This document shows positions 1 to 8,697 of a stretch of 64,000 bases of DNA, in pieces. Both the position numbers and the translations under genes were made by a program. The notes under the pieces were generated by a model. That model saw only the letters and a program-made list of their open reading frames with translations, was not told where the DNA came from and made no database searches. Within the stretch, counting starts at the first letter, position 1, and every line of letters begins with the position of its first letter. This stretch comes from Cellvibrionales bacterium (lineage in GTDB: Bacteria > Pseudomonadota > Gammaproteobacteria > Pseudomonadales > JAHEIH01). The stretch lies in assembly GCA_024639455.1 (NCBI GenBank), contig JAHEIH010000001.1, positions 166,126-230,125 of the forward strand, given 5' to 3'.

Positions 1-1131
1 TAGTTACAGGTGGTCACAATGCCTTCGGTTTGACTGCTTGGCGCTGCTTTAATCTGTTCGAAAAGACAAGACGCGTCGTTGTTATCTAAACGAGGTCCTC
101 CCATATATGAAAATCTTCCTCTAGCGGGGCCATAACTATTCACTGAGATGATTGGGCCAGTTCCTAAGTTATGTTCTTGTGATTGACTCCACGGGCCACC
201 GGACGCTCCGCCTGAGAGACCACAGTTTGATAAAAGATATCCATCATAGTTACTTCCAGCAACGGGTTCTCCGCAATACATGAAATGTGGGTCGTCACTA
301 TATGAGTATCCCAGTGCGCGTGTGTAATCCTCTAAAACGGCAAAATCGAAAGACACTTTCATTGGTGCGATGATGGAGTCCATGGAGACATTTCGACCTT
401 CATTTTTAAATGAACTGTATTGTGTGATTTCTGTATTAGTACCCAATGCATAAAAGCCATAGTCAGAACTGATATTGTTGGGAAAAACATCGGCATCCCA
501 TCCGGTGCTCACCACACCAAAGTCTGCTATCCAGCAGCCTTTTGGATCATTTGCGCAATCAACGTCTGTTCCACTGCCAGTGGTTGCTGTTTGGTTGGGT
601 ATAAAAATAGCAACTTCGGCAAAGGCATCGTTGGCATCATCGTAAACACAATGAGCAGCAGTTAAAATAATACTCCTATCGCTAACTGTTTCTCCGTCAT
701 CAATAAGTGTTCCAGAGCAAACATAACCTTGACCATCCATGACAAAGAATATTCTTCCAGCAGCTTCTTGAACAATACCTCCAGAGCCCCATTCCGAATT
801 TACAATATTTGTGAACCCAGAGCCTCCAGTATTTCCACCGCCATTCCCGTCGCTGGGCTTCCCGCCGCCTTTACCACCTTTTGCCCTAGGTTCCGGTGTT
901 GCCGGGACATTATGGCCATAGGGTTTCAAAACGCCTCCTTTACCTTTTAAGTATGCAAGTCCTCGGTGATCTAGAACGAAATCCCGTGGCTGTGCCGCTG
1001 CCATGCGTTCGGCGGTCCAATATTTAGAGACTTCAAGGGCGCGTTCGTTGGGCGCGTTCGTTGGGGGCGGCGTGAAGTGTAAGTGAAGTGCTTAGTGAGG
1101 CGAGCAATAACAGAGTATGGGACGTTTTCAT
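1..1131 (-). pseudogene. Secreted trypsin-like serine protease, frameshifted, runs off left edge
   Basis: Read leftward from an ATG at 1131, the first codons give a signal peptide (MKTSHTLLLLASLSTSLTL-HAA) and then stop at TGA 1035-1033. The rest of the protein lies one base over and is open to the window edge. That body has a Gly/Lys-rich linker, a CSGTLI strand, the catalytic-His motif LTAAHC, a likely Asp in SSDYGFYAL, and the Ser motif SGGASGGPW, as in chymotrypsin-fold (S1) proteases exported by marine bacteria. The two frames join exactly if one copy of a 13-bp tandem repeat (1037-1062) is removed, giving HAAPNERALEVSKYW. As written the gene cannot make the protease unless a frameshift or repeat contraction occurs. 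An internal ATG near 1004 would give a product without a signal peptide. The C-terminus is outside the window. Confidence 0.85.
1037..1062. repeat. 13-bp perfect tandem duplication
   Basis: Plus strand GGGCGCGTTCGTT occurs twice, at 1037-1049 and 1050-1062, without mismatch. The unit length is not a multiple of three, so two copies break the protease reading frame and one copy restores it. Confidence 0.95.
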
Positions 1132-1140
1132 GACATCAGC

Positions 1141-1177
1141 CTGTATCTACATATAGTTTATTTAAGTGTAGATACAG
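1141..1177 (-). promoter_or_regulatory. 11-bp inverted repeat next to the protease start
   Basis: Perfect arms CTGTATCTACA (1141-1151) and TGTAGATACAG (1167-1177) flank a 15-base AT-rich loop. On the minus-strand transcript the hairpin ends at the Shine-Dalgarno-like AGG, about nine bases before the protease ATG at 1131. It could be an operator or a hairpin that limits ribosome access. No U-tract follows, so it is a poor terminator for the upstream kinase gene. Confidence 0.55.
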
Positions 1178-1249
1178 GGACGGCCTTTGGTCGGCTAAGT
1201 ACAGTTTATTTTATTCTGAAAACGAGAGTTCTTAGATTTAATTCGACTT

Positions 1250-2188
1250 TTAATCGAACTGTAGGTCATCTTTCCAGGGGGATTCGGCACCTGCATGTTG
1301 CACTGTCACCGCCGCCGTTGCGGCACCATAGCGAAGGGCTTGGCTGGTATCTTCTTTACACAATTTGCCAATGCTACCTTTGGTGAGTAACCCTTGTTCT
1401 TGTAAATACGCCATAACGCCAGCATTGAAGGTGTCGCCTGCACCGACGGTGTCTACCACTTCAACGCGTTTGGCGCTCACACTACAGACGTCGCCATTAG
1501 ACAAAATACCCATGGCTCCGTCACCGCCTTTAGTGAGTATTCTCAAGGCAGTATCGGCGCGCCCTACGCGCTGGAACTTGGCCGTGAGATTGCCTGGGGA
1601 GGGGTCGAACCATTCAAGATCTTCATCTGACATCTTGATGATATCGGCGATCTCTAAAAAGGCGTCCATTCGTTGCCGGTAGTCTTTTGGGTCAGTAATG
1701 AAATCTGGGCGGATATTAGGGTCAAACACAATGACTCTTTTGTCCGCTTCACGTTGTGCAAGACTGAGGTAGGTGTCAGCGGCGGGGTTATTGATGAGGC
1801 TAATACCACCAAAGTAAAGCGCGCATATGTTGTCGTCAAAGTCAGGCAGGTCGCTGGAAGAGAGCATACGTCCAGCGCTATTGTCATCATAAAAGGTGTA
1901 GTTGGCGTGGCCATTGACCAAGTTGACGAAAGCGAGGGTGGTCAGCCGGTCACTGCGAGCAATATACGACGTATCCACGCGGCTTTCGTGCAGCTTGTGG
2001 ATCAAATGCTGGCCAAACGCGTCGTTGGATATGCCAGAGAATAGTGCGCTAGTACAGCCAAGACGGCCAAGGGCAAGAGCTGTGTTATAGATAGCGCCGC
2101 CCTCGACCGGTCGCAGCATGTCTTTGCCTTTGTAGCGCTGGGGGATCATATCGATCAGTGCTTCGCCACAACAAACAATCATAGTCAC
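1250..2188 (-). CDS. PfkB-family carbohydrate kinase (fructokinase-like)
   Basis: A 312-residue ribokinase/PfkB-fold sugar kinase that should transfer phosphate from ATP to a hexose or related sugar in the cytoplasm. The N-terminal VCCGEALIDMIPQ strand, the GG-containing substrate motif EGGAIYNTALALGRLG near residue 32, and the C-terminal DTVGAGDTFNAG motif near residue 248 (anion hole and catalytic Asp) are all present, and the length is normal. The ATG at 2188 lies three bases after the stop of the nitrilase gene, so the two are probably co-transcribed. A second ATG at 2182 is also possible. The substrate cannot be told from sequence; fructokinase is the usual database name for this subgroup. 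Confidence 0.85.
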   Translation of the reverse strand: MTMIVCCGEALIDMIPQRYKGKDMLRPVEGGAIYNTALALGRLGCTSALFSGISNDAFGQHLIHKLHESRVDTSYIARSDRLTTLAFVNLVNGHANYTFYDDNSAGRMLSSSDLPDFDDNICALYFGGISLINNPAADTYLSLAQREADKRVIVFDPNIRPDFITDPKDYRQRMDAFLEIADIIKMSDEDLEWFDPSPGNLTAKFQRVGRADTALRILTKGGDGAMGILSNGDVCSVSAKRVEVVDTVGAGDTFNAGVMAYLQEQGLLTKGSIGKLCKEDTSQALRYGAATAAVTVQHAGAESPWKDDLQFD

Positions 2189-2191
2189 GTC

Positions 2192-2968
2192 CTAGTCGAA
2201 TGTAATTTCAAACGTATCGGCATCAAGGTGGACCGGAAAGCGTTCCCGACAGTCTTGCAAAGCCGTTAGATCCAACGTCGCACTATAGGTTCCCGCGACA
2301 TCGCCGGCATCCATCAGAATGTCTCCTTCAGGCGACACTACCAGCGAGTCACCAGTGTACACTTGCCCCTTGGGATCTGGCCCGGTTCTATTGACGCCAA
2401 TCACGTAGGCCTGATTTTCTATCGCGCGCGCTTGCAGTAGGGTGCGCCAAGCATGGCGGCGGGTGCCTGGCCAGTTCGCCACAAAAATTTGTAGGTCATA
2501 GTCGCCGCGATTACGACACCACACAGGAAACCGCAGGTCGTAACACACTTGGGGATTGATACGCCAACCGCGGTAGTTAACAAGCAGCCTGTCACGGCCA
2601 CTGATATAACGCCGGTGTTCGCCAGCCATCCTAAACAAGTGGCGTTTATCGTAGTAGGTGTGGCTGCCATCTGGCTCGCACCACACCAAACGGTTGCCCA
2701 CGCTATCGCCAATATCCACGCCATAGCTGCCACATATAGCACTTTGGCGTTGGGCAGCTATATCCATCATCCAGCGGAACGTCTCCCCGTCAGGGGCTTC
2801 AGAGTAGTGCTTTGGGTCGCTGCCAAAGCCGGCGGTGAACATTTCGGGGAGTACAATTAAATCGCAGTCGGGGACGTCGGCCAATTGTTTGGCCAGTCGT
2901 TGGCGATTTTCTTCAGGTGCCTGCCACACTGGGTCCGTTTGCAGCAGGGTCACACGGAGCTGGCTCAT
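2192..2968 (-). CDS. Nitrilase-superfamily amidohydrolase, omega-amidase (YafV/Nit2-like)
   Basis: A 258-residue C-N hydrolase with the complete Glu-Lys-Cys triad: Glu in LIVLPEMFTAGF, Lys in YYDKRHLFRMAGE, Cys in PQVCYDLRFPVW. The motif spacing and the short single-domain form match the YafV/Nit2 branch, whose known members hydrolyse alpha-ketoglutaramate or alpha-ketosuccinamate to the keto acid and ammonia. It is cytoplasmic, with no signal peptide. It starts two bases after the response-regulator stop and ends three bases before the sugar kinase, consistent with one transcript. The omega-amidase assignment rests on overall resemblance. Confidence 0.85.
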   Translation of the reverse strand: MSQLRVTLLQTDPVWQAPEENRQRLAKQLADVPDCDLIVLPEMFTAGFGSDPKHYSEAPDGETFRWMMDIAAQRQSAICGSYGVDIGDSVGNRLVWCEPDGSHTYYDKRHLFRMAGEHRRYISGRDRLLVNYRGWRINPQVCYDLRFPVWCRNRGDYDLQIFVANWPGTRRHAWRTLLQARAIENQAYVIGVNRTGPDPKGQVYTGDSLVVSPEGDILMDAGDVAGTYSATLDLTALQDCRERFPVHLDADTFEITFD

Positions 2969-2970
2969 GG

Positions 2971-3594
2971 TTACTCTGGAAATACCGTCTTGCGAATATT
3001 GTCTGCGCTAATTTCTTGAATGTTGGTCAATTCTTCAACTTTACTGGCGCTGTTTTGAATGACGTCTTTGATCAACACTTTTACATCATTAGGAAATTGA
3101 TCAATCTGGTTGGCGGTTAATTCGAACAGCATCATCTGATTCAAAAAGTTGTTCAGGATGTGCTGCGTAGACTGCGCCATAGCACGATAAATTTCATATT
3201 TTTCATGATCCAGCAAGGACTTTTGCGCGGCGAATACGGTCAACTGATTGAGCACCCGTGCTTTGAGTTGTATCGGCATTAATGGTTTGCGTATGAAGTC
3301 TGACGCCTCGTGTTTGAAGGCATCCCTTTCACGTTCTTCGTCCATGTTGGATGTGATGAATATCACAGGTATTTGAGGCGATGGGTAAAGTTGGCGGATG
3401 TTGTCTAAAACCTCAAAGCCATCCATGTCCTCTAAGCCAATGTCCAACAGCATTAAATCAGGGGGATCGCGTTCCGCAATCACGAGTGCTTCGCCGCCCG
3501 TACGGGTGAGAATCACACGGTGGTCACTCGAGAGTATCTCTTGTAGCGCGGCAAGAATGATCGTGTCGTCGTCAACGCAAAGTATGGTGGCCAT
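2971..3594 (-). CDS. Response regulator with a helical, DHp-like C-terminal domain
   Basis: Residues 1-120 form a receiver domain with the acidic pair in CVDDD, the phosphorylated Asp in LMLLDIGLEDMDGF, the Thr/Ser switch in IFITSN and the Lys in IRKPLMP. The remaining 85 residues contain no DNA-binding or enzymatic motif. They are helical and include MAQSTQHILNNFLNQMMLF, which resembles the dimerisation and histidine-phosphotransfer helix of histidine kinases, but with no ATPase domain following. It may act as a phosphorelay intermediate or a protein-interaction regulator. It sits between the VanZ-like gene (27-base gap) and the nitrilase gene. The partner kinase is not identifiable here. 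Confidence 0.8.
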   Translation of the reverse strand: MATILCVDDDTIILAALQEILSSDHRVILTRTGGEALVIAERDPPDLMLLDIGLEDMDGFEVLDNIRQLYPSPQIPVIFITSNMDEERERDAFKHEASDFIRKPLMPIQLKARVLNQLTVFAAQKSLLDHEKYEIYRAMAQSTQHILNNFLNQMMLFELTANQIDQFPNDVKVLIKDVIQNSASKVEELTNIQEISADNIRKTVFPE

Positions 3595-3621
3595 AGTATT
3601 TGTTTCTCATAGCGCCATTGT

Positions 3622-4020
3622 TTAACGCCAGCTTTTTGGCAAGCGTTGCATAATAAAAGGTCCAATTGCTATACCAACCAGCATCCCCACCAAAACACCA
3701 AGAGTATTGGCGCCAACGTCGGCCCATTCGGCGTAGCGGTTGCTAAAGGGCTGGAGTAATTCAATCAAACCACTGTATAGAACTATAGCAGGCGCAAGCC
3801 ATATAGCAAGGTGTCTGCGAGACACGGCGACGGGGAAAATCGCCGCACAATAAGCTATGAAATGGTGCAATTTGTCGCTGCCATGAATATTAGGCAATTC
3901 TTCCACAGGAGATAGCGAGAGCACAGTAATAACAGCGATTAACATGGCGCTGAGTACAATGGCGCCGCGATCGACTGGGCGCTGCCATGCGCCGAGCAGG
4001 CTATTGAGTATCCTTTTCAA
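3622..4020 (-). CDS. VanZ-like family membrane protein
   Basis: A 132-residue integral membrane protein with about four hydrophobic segments. The family motif is visible: a DKLHHFIAYC helix start, then EWADVGANTLGVLVGMLVG near the C-terminus. VanZ-like proteins are linked to low-level glycopeptide resistance in Gram-positives, but in Gram-negative bacteria their role is unknown. The start codon is the ATG at 4020, 34 bases after the stop of the Zur gene, and the gene may be read through from it. Confidence 0.75.
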   Translation of the reverse strand: MKRILNSLLGAWQRPVDRGAIVLSAMLIAVITVLSLSPVEELPNIHGSDKLHHFIAYCAAIFPVAVSRRHLAIWLAPAIVLYSGLIELLQPFSNRYAEWADVGANTLGVLVGMLVGIAIGPFIMQRLPKSWR

Positions 4021-4054
4021 AAATCATCCTAAATATTTAATAAAGTACGCAAGG

Positions 4055-4531
4055 TTAAGAGGCCGCTGATTGGCAATCTTGGCAACGACAATGTAGTTCA
4101 ATTTGCGGGCTAGTCAATACAAAATGGTTAGCGTTTGCCTGACGACTGAAGTCGGCAATCATATCAGGGTCCACGCTGATCTCTACCACTTTATGGCAGC
4201 TGTCACACACCAGAAATTGAGGCACATCGTGGCCGTGATCGCAGCAAATGTGTGAGCAGGCGATATAGCGATTTGATAAATGTAGTTTGTGAACCAGATT
4301 TTCGCCGCTCAAAATATCAAGTATGCGATACACGGTAGTGGGTTGCAGAGTTTCTCCATACTCCAACTTCATTACCTCAATTAGGTCGTAGGCCGATTGC
4401 GCATGGTCAGTTTTCAGCAGCCCCGTCAGTAATTTACTTCGTTTCGGGGTTAGCTTGATGCCGTTCTTTTGGCACATGTCAGCCGCTTGTGCCAGGGTTT
4501 TGTCTAACCTGTGGTATTCGAGTTGCCCCAT
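4055..4531 (-). CDS. zur: Zur-type zinc uptake regulator (Fur family)
   Basis: A 158-residue Fur-superfamily repressor. The winged helix (LTPKRSKLLTGLLK ... PTTVYRILDIL, residues ~27-80) is followed by a metal-binding dimerisation domain with CDSCHKVVEI and a C-terminal HCRCQDC cluster, matching the cysteine-rich Zur type better than iron Fur. The preferred start is ATG 4531, preceded by AAGGGGC; a longer reading from 4594 would only overlap the receptor gene. It begins 10 bases after the stop of a His-rich TonB-dependent receptor, so receptor and repressor form one zinc-responsive unit, probably autoregulated through the palindrome at 6940-6956. The zinc call rests on cysteine pattern and neighbour, not on experiment. 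Confidence 0.85.
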   Translation of the reverse strand: MGQLEYHRLDKTLAQAADMCQKNGIKLTPKRSKLLTGLLKTDHAQSAYDLIEVMKLEYGETLQPTTVYRILDILSGENLVHKLHLSNRYIACSHICCDHGHDVPQFLVCDSCHKVVEISVDPDMIADFSRQANANHFVLTSPQIELHCRCQDCQSAAS

Positions 4532-4541
4532 GCTTTGCCCC

Positions 4542-6908
4542 TTAAAACGTTCCGCGAATGCCCAAGCTGAACCCGCGTGCGGGTAGTGGTGCACGGTCTT
4601 TCATAAATGATGAATGCACGCGCGCGTCGCTGTCGGTAAGATTGTTAACCTTGAGAAAAATACGGTAATCGCCGTCGTTAAAGGGCAGGGTATAGGCTAC
4701 TTGAGCATCCACCATGGTGTAACCCTTGGTGGGTGTTTCCAGCGTGGCGACCGTATTTTGATCAAAATAGTGATTCAGCGTCAGGTCAGCATTCCAGCCG
4801 TGGTTGTCATAGGTGAATTGTGCGCCTAGGCGTTTAGGTGGAATACGCGGTAGGTTGCCGCCGGTATCTAGTTTGCCGCGGACCGTGTCGCCGTAGAGGT
4901 CTACTTTCAAGCGGGGGTTAGCCTGCCATGACCAACGCGCTTCTAAGCCATAAAAGGTAGCCTGTGCTTGAGTGAACACATAGATTGGTAGATCCATATG
5001 AGCGTGTGCATCCTCGGCCAGAGTGGCTTCCTCTTCGTGTAAGGACTCGCTAGAAAAGCCTGTGTAACGCTCGTAGTAAAAATTATCAATCTGGTTGTAG
5101 AAGGCGTTGAGGATCCAGCCGGTGTCTCCTGAGTGTTTACGTAAACTGATGTCGATGTTGTTCGACGTTTCCATTTTAACAGGGTGGCCGGCGTCAAAGT
5201 GCAGCTCATCTTCAGCATGCATATCGAAAATCGCGCCCACTTCAAAGCTACCTGTGCCCAAGTGGGGGCCAAAGGAATACAGCTCTGCCGCACTAGGTGC
5301 GCGTTGCGCGTGGGTGAAGGACAGGGCGGCGTTGTAGTTTTCCGTAAAATCCCATACCACACCTGCAGAGGCGCTGAAGGGCTTAAACGAGGTGTCGGCT
5401 AGCACTAAGGTTGTTTCCAGCACAGTGCCGGTCGCTTCGTCGTGTTCCTCCCATGGAATGGCGGCGGCCGAGATATCTACTGCCTCAAGGCGGGCGCCCA
5501 GCTGCCATAACAGGTTGCCGACATGCTTTTCAGACATCACCGCCATGGCGTTTTGGGTCGTGAGGCTAGGTGGAGTAAAGGCCTCATCTCCAATGGCTTC
5601 GAAATCCGAGCGTTTGTATTCCAATGATACCGCGCTTGCCCAGCCAGCCATTTCTTGCAAAACCACGTCGAGTCGCGCTTGTAGGGTTTGGTTGTTGAAA
5701 ATGGTGCCGACGGTGTCACCTTCGATTTCCTTGTGTTGGTAATCGGTATAGCTGACACCGGTGGTAATGGTGTTGATTAAATCGCTTTGGCTGTATATCT
5801 CACTCATCAACTGCCAGCGGTCTTGCACTAAGTCCGATTTGACTAGCGCGTCTTCTTCTGCGCCATCAGCTTCGTGGGCATGCTCATCGCTCTGACCCGG
5901 TATGCCATTGAGTCGTTCTAAGCGGCCGTAGGAAATGCCAACAAAGCCGTTGTCGAGCAGCCAACTGCCACCAAGGTTGACGCCCTGACTTTGTGATTCG
6001 CTGTTTTCCAATGTCCCGTCGGTGTGCTCCTCATGGCCTTCCTCCTCGTGCTCCTCGTCAGTCTCCAACAGCGCTTGGCCAGGAATCTTAAAATCGCCAC
6101 CGTCTCGATAAAATCCGTCGATGTGAAAGGCGATCAACTCGCCGCCACCGGTGTAGGCAAAAGAGGCTTCATCTTCAGCATTGACGGAGTTGTGGCCAAT
6201 AATAAACGCGCCCTTGGGGTCAGAAAATTTGGGGATGCGGTCATCGACAATATTGACGACACCGCCTATCGCGCCTGAGCCAAAGAACAAGGTCGATGGG
6301 CCGCGCAATACTTCGATCTGCTCGGCTGTACTCGCCTCGGTGGCTACCACGTGATCTGGTCCAATACGCGAGGCGTCGCCCACGTCTAGGCTATTTTGGG
6401 TGATAAGTACGCGCGGACCGCTCAAGCCGCGAATGATGGGCGTGCTCGCGACTGGGCCAAAGTAACTGGAGTGCACACCCACTTCATTCTTAAGGGTTTC
6501 ACCCAAGGTGGACTGCTGCACTTTGCGCAGTGTCTCAGCCGAGATCACGCTAATGGGTTGTGCCGACTCTAAGGCTGAAGCGTGCAATGGCGTGGCAGTG
6601 ACATCGATATGTTCCATGGCCGAGGTGGTCATCACAATGCTGAGCTGCCCATTGGGTTGTTCGGAGAGTCGTATCGTTTTATAGCTGTAGCCCGCCGCGA
6701 TGACATGCAATTCGGCCGGGTAACTGCTGTCGGGTAGTTGAAACTCACCTGCGCTGTTGGTTAAGACTTGATCGCTCAGTCCAGTAACATCTACCACGGC
6801 GCCAGCAATAGGCTGCAGGTTTTTATCGACGATAATACCCTGCATGGCATGGGCAGGGATCGAAGCGCTGCAAGCGGCAATGGAAAATACCAAGAACGAT
6901 TTTTGCAA
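4542..6908 (-). CDS. ZnuD-like TonB-dependent receptor with His-rich loops (zinc)
   Basis: A 788-residue outer-membrane receptor. A signal peptide (MQKSFLVFSIAACSASIPAHA) precedes a carboxypeptidase-regulatory-like beta domain (~25-95), a plug domain (~110-225; RGLSGPRVLI and QIEVLRGPSTLFFGSGAIGG) and a barrel ending in GIRGTF with the terminal Phe typical of BAM substrates. Several predicted loops are rich in His and acidic residues (HEEEGHEEHTDG near 290, DEHAHEADGAEED near 345, EDAHAHMDL near 640). ZnuD in Neisseria captures zinc with similar loops. The start is a TTG at 6908 with GAAAGA upstream; an in-frame stop lies just before it. Zur follows 10 bases downstream. The zinc substrate is inferred from these loops and from zur. 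Confidence 0.87.
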   Translation of the reverse strand: MQKSFLVFSIAACSASIPAHAMQGIIVDKNLQPIAGAVVDVTGLSDQVLTNSAGEFQLPDSSYPAELHVIAAGYSYKTIRLSEQPNGQLSIVMTTSAMEHIDVTATPLHASALESAQPISVISAETLRKVQQSTLGETLKNEVGVHSSYFGPVASTPIIRGLSGPRVLITQNSLDVGDASRIGPDHVVATEASTAEQIEVLRGPSTLFFGSGAIGGVVNIVDDRIPKFSDPKGAFIIGHNSVNAEDEASFAYTGGGELIAFHIDGFYRDGGDFKIPGQALLETDEEHEEEGHEEHTDGTLENSESQSQGVNLGGSWLLDNGFVGISYGRLERLNGIPGQSDEHAHEADGAEEDALVKSDLVQDRWQLMSEIYSQSDLINTITTGVSYTDYQHKEIEGDTVGTIFNNQTLQARLDVVLQEMAGWASAVSLEYKRSDFEAIGDEAFTPPSLTTQNAMAVMSEKHVGNLLWQLGARLEAVDISAAAIPWEEHDEATGTVLETTLVLADTSFKPFSASAGVVWDFTENYNAALSFTHAQRAPSAAELYSFGPHLGTGSFEVGAIFDMHAEDELHFDAGHPVKMETSNNIDISLRKHSGDTGWILNAFYNQIDNFYYERYTGFSSESLHEEEATLAEDAHAHMDLPIYVFTQAQATFYGLEARWSWQANPRLKVDLYGDTVRGKLDTGGNLPRIPPKRLGAQFTYDNHGWNADLTLNHYFDQNTVATLETPTKGYTMVDAQVAYTLPFNDGDYRIFLKVNNLTDSDARVHSSFMKDRAPLPARGFSLGIRGTF

Positions 6909-6939
6909 AATAGTGATCTTTCATATCAAAGTGTTAAAA

Positions 6940-6956
6940 ATGATACTTTGTATCAT
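6940..6956 (-). promoter_or_regulatory. Candidate Zur operator
   Basis: ATGATAC-TTT-GTATCAT is a perfect 7-3-7 inverted repeat 32 bases upstream of the receptor start codon, in an AT-rich promoter-like stretch. Gammaproteobacterial Zur boxes are AT-rich palindromes of similar size (for example TGTTATA-N-TATAACA), so the fit is in position and symmetry rather than exact sequence. No other candidate site was seen upstream of the znuD/zur unit. Confidence 0.5.
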
Positions 6957-6987
6957 ATCGCAAAATGATGGCGAATGCATGACGAAT

Positions 6988-8634
6988 TTAGAATTCGTGG
7001 CGCACATTGACTAGCCACTGCATGCTGTCGATACCAGGGTGGCCATCTAGCGGCGTGGCAAGGTCGATATGCATGACGTAGCTTCTACCTACATCGCTTT
7101 TCATGGCGCGGGTCGGGGAGATTCGCAAACCAATACCGACGTTGCGCAAAGTGCCTGTTTCGCTCTGTGGCATTAAACTGTTTCCCCAGGCACGGCCTTG
7201 GTCGTAAAAAACGGCAGCACCTAAGTGAAAGAGTGAGAACCATTCGGTTTCGCTGTAGTAGCGCTGCTCGATATTAACCAAATAACGCTGTTCGCCCATT
7301 TGGTAGTAAGCCGGGTAGCCGCGTAGGCCACTTTTACCGCCAAGCAGCATTTGCTCTTCGGCAAAGCCGCGAATCTGCTTGTCACCAGCCAACGACACAT
7401 ACAGCTGCCCCTGGCTGAAATTATTCCAGTGGTAGCGCATGGCGCCACCTAAGAAGCCGCCCTGCGTGCCTCGATCGGTTTCATAACCGCTGAAGTAGGC
7501 GTGGGTAAAGAACACATTACGATCGTTAAAGGCATGCGCTTTTTCAAGTTCAAGCTCGGTATACATAGTGTGGTTTAGCGATACGTCACTTGAATGGGTG
7601 TAGCCGATGCGTGCTCGCGCTTGCAGACCTAAGTTAATATCTTCGATTTCGCCCATTTGCCTGACGAGCACCGCTTCGATGTAGCGGTCTTGTACCATTT
7701 GGTATTCACCCCACACCACGTTGGCATCCCAATCTTTAGGCGTAGCGCCAAATTCATAGCCAGGTGTTTCATAGAAGGTGTTTTTGTGGGTCGTTATGCC
7801 AGCATTGAAACGGTGAATAAAATCTCCGCTCACATCCAGTTTAGTGCCCCAGAAAAACGCGAAGTTTTCACTGATCTGGCGATAGCGACCTCGGGTTTCA
7901 CCGAGGTCGTACACGGTGTTGTCCTGCTCAAAGTTTTGTATGTCTACCCCTCCAGAATTTGGGGTTGTGAGTTCAAAATAGGGGCGAGTAAAGTTTATGT
8001 GATTGACGCTGCCATCGGAGTTGTTTTCGTATCGCACAAACAGCGTTGTCTGATGCCACCCTGTATTTGGATCGTGATAGCGTAAAACATCGCCGGTGCG
8101 TTCGGCTTCTTTCTGGTGGATCAAGTCAATGCGCTTGCCGCTGCCGAGAATGTTGGAATCGTGTATGCCAAAGCTCCAATCGCTACTGCCGCCACCGCGT
8201 GCGTATTTTAAATAGGGTAGGGTGGTCCACACGTCACGGGTAGTGACGTTTACGTCCGACGTGCCGTCGCCATTGTCGCTGCTGTCTATGGAGGTAGCGT
8301 TGAGGTAGCGGCGCGAACGCAAAATACGCGCGCTCTCTTTAAGCTTGCTGGGTTCAAGGGCGTCGCCCTCAGTAAACAGCAGGTCACGTTCTATGACGTT
8401 TTGCTTAGTGCTGAATTTGAGTTTGTTGGCGAGCTCGTATAGCCAAATATTTTGACCTTCAGCCGTGGTATCAAAGATGGGTTGAATGTCGATATTGATA
8501 AGACGAATCAGGTGGCCTTTTTGCGCTTGGCAATCTGTATCGCAAGCGTCTTCGACGATGAGATCGGAGGCGCTTGCGGCGCTGGCAACAGCCAGAAGGC
8601 CTAGGCTAATGAGTGTTGGGCGAAAAGAATACAC
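6988..8634 (-). CDS. Omp85-superfamily outer membrane protein (surface antigen D15/TamA-like)
   Basis: A 548-residue exported protein: signal peptide (MYSFRPTLISLGLLAVASAASA), a short Cys-pair segment, one clear POTRA-like domain (~50-125), then a 16-strand-type barrel. The barrel carries the Omp85 motif GGKSGLRGYP near residue 440 and ends in VNVRHEF, with the terminal Phe signal. It has fewer POTRA repeats than BamA (five) or TamA (three), so it is neither of these. It may assemble or export a specific substrate, or be a phospholipase-type or two-partner-like Omp85 member. It lies between the zinc receptor and the RND genes, with its own 63-base upstream gap. The substrate is unknown. Confidence 0.75.
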   Translation of the reverse strand: MYSFRPTLISLGLLAVASAASASDLIVEDACDTDCQAQKGHLIRLINIDIQPIFDTTAEGQNIWLYELANKLKFSTKQNVIERDLLFTEGDALEPSKLKESARILRSRRYLNATSIDSSDNGDGTSDVNVTTRDVWTTLPYLKYARGGGSSDWSFGIHDSNILGSGKRIDLIHQKEAERTGDVLRYHDPNTGWHQTTLFVRYENNSDGSVNHINFTRPYFELTTPNSGGVDIQNFEQDNTVYDLGETRGRYRQISENFAFFWGTKLDVSGDFIHRFNAGITTHKNTFYETPGYEFGATPKDWDANVVWGEYQMVQDRYIEAVLVRQMGEIEDINLGLQARARIGYTHSSDVSLNHTMYTELELEKAHAFNDRNVFFTHAYFSGYETDRGTQGGFLGGAMRYHWNNFSQGQLYVSLAGDKQIRGFAEEQMLLGGKSGLRGYPAYYQMGEQRYLVNIEQRYYSETEWFSLFHLGAAVFYDQGRAWGNSLMPQSETGTLRNVGIGLRISPTRAMKSDVGRSYVMHIDLATPLDGHPGIDSMQWLVNVRHEF

Positions 8635-8697
8635 CGATACATCCTTGTTACGGAAGAGATGTATCAGTGTAATGTAATTTTCTTAAGATTTCGTTAA

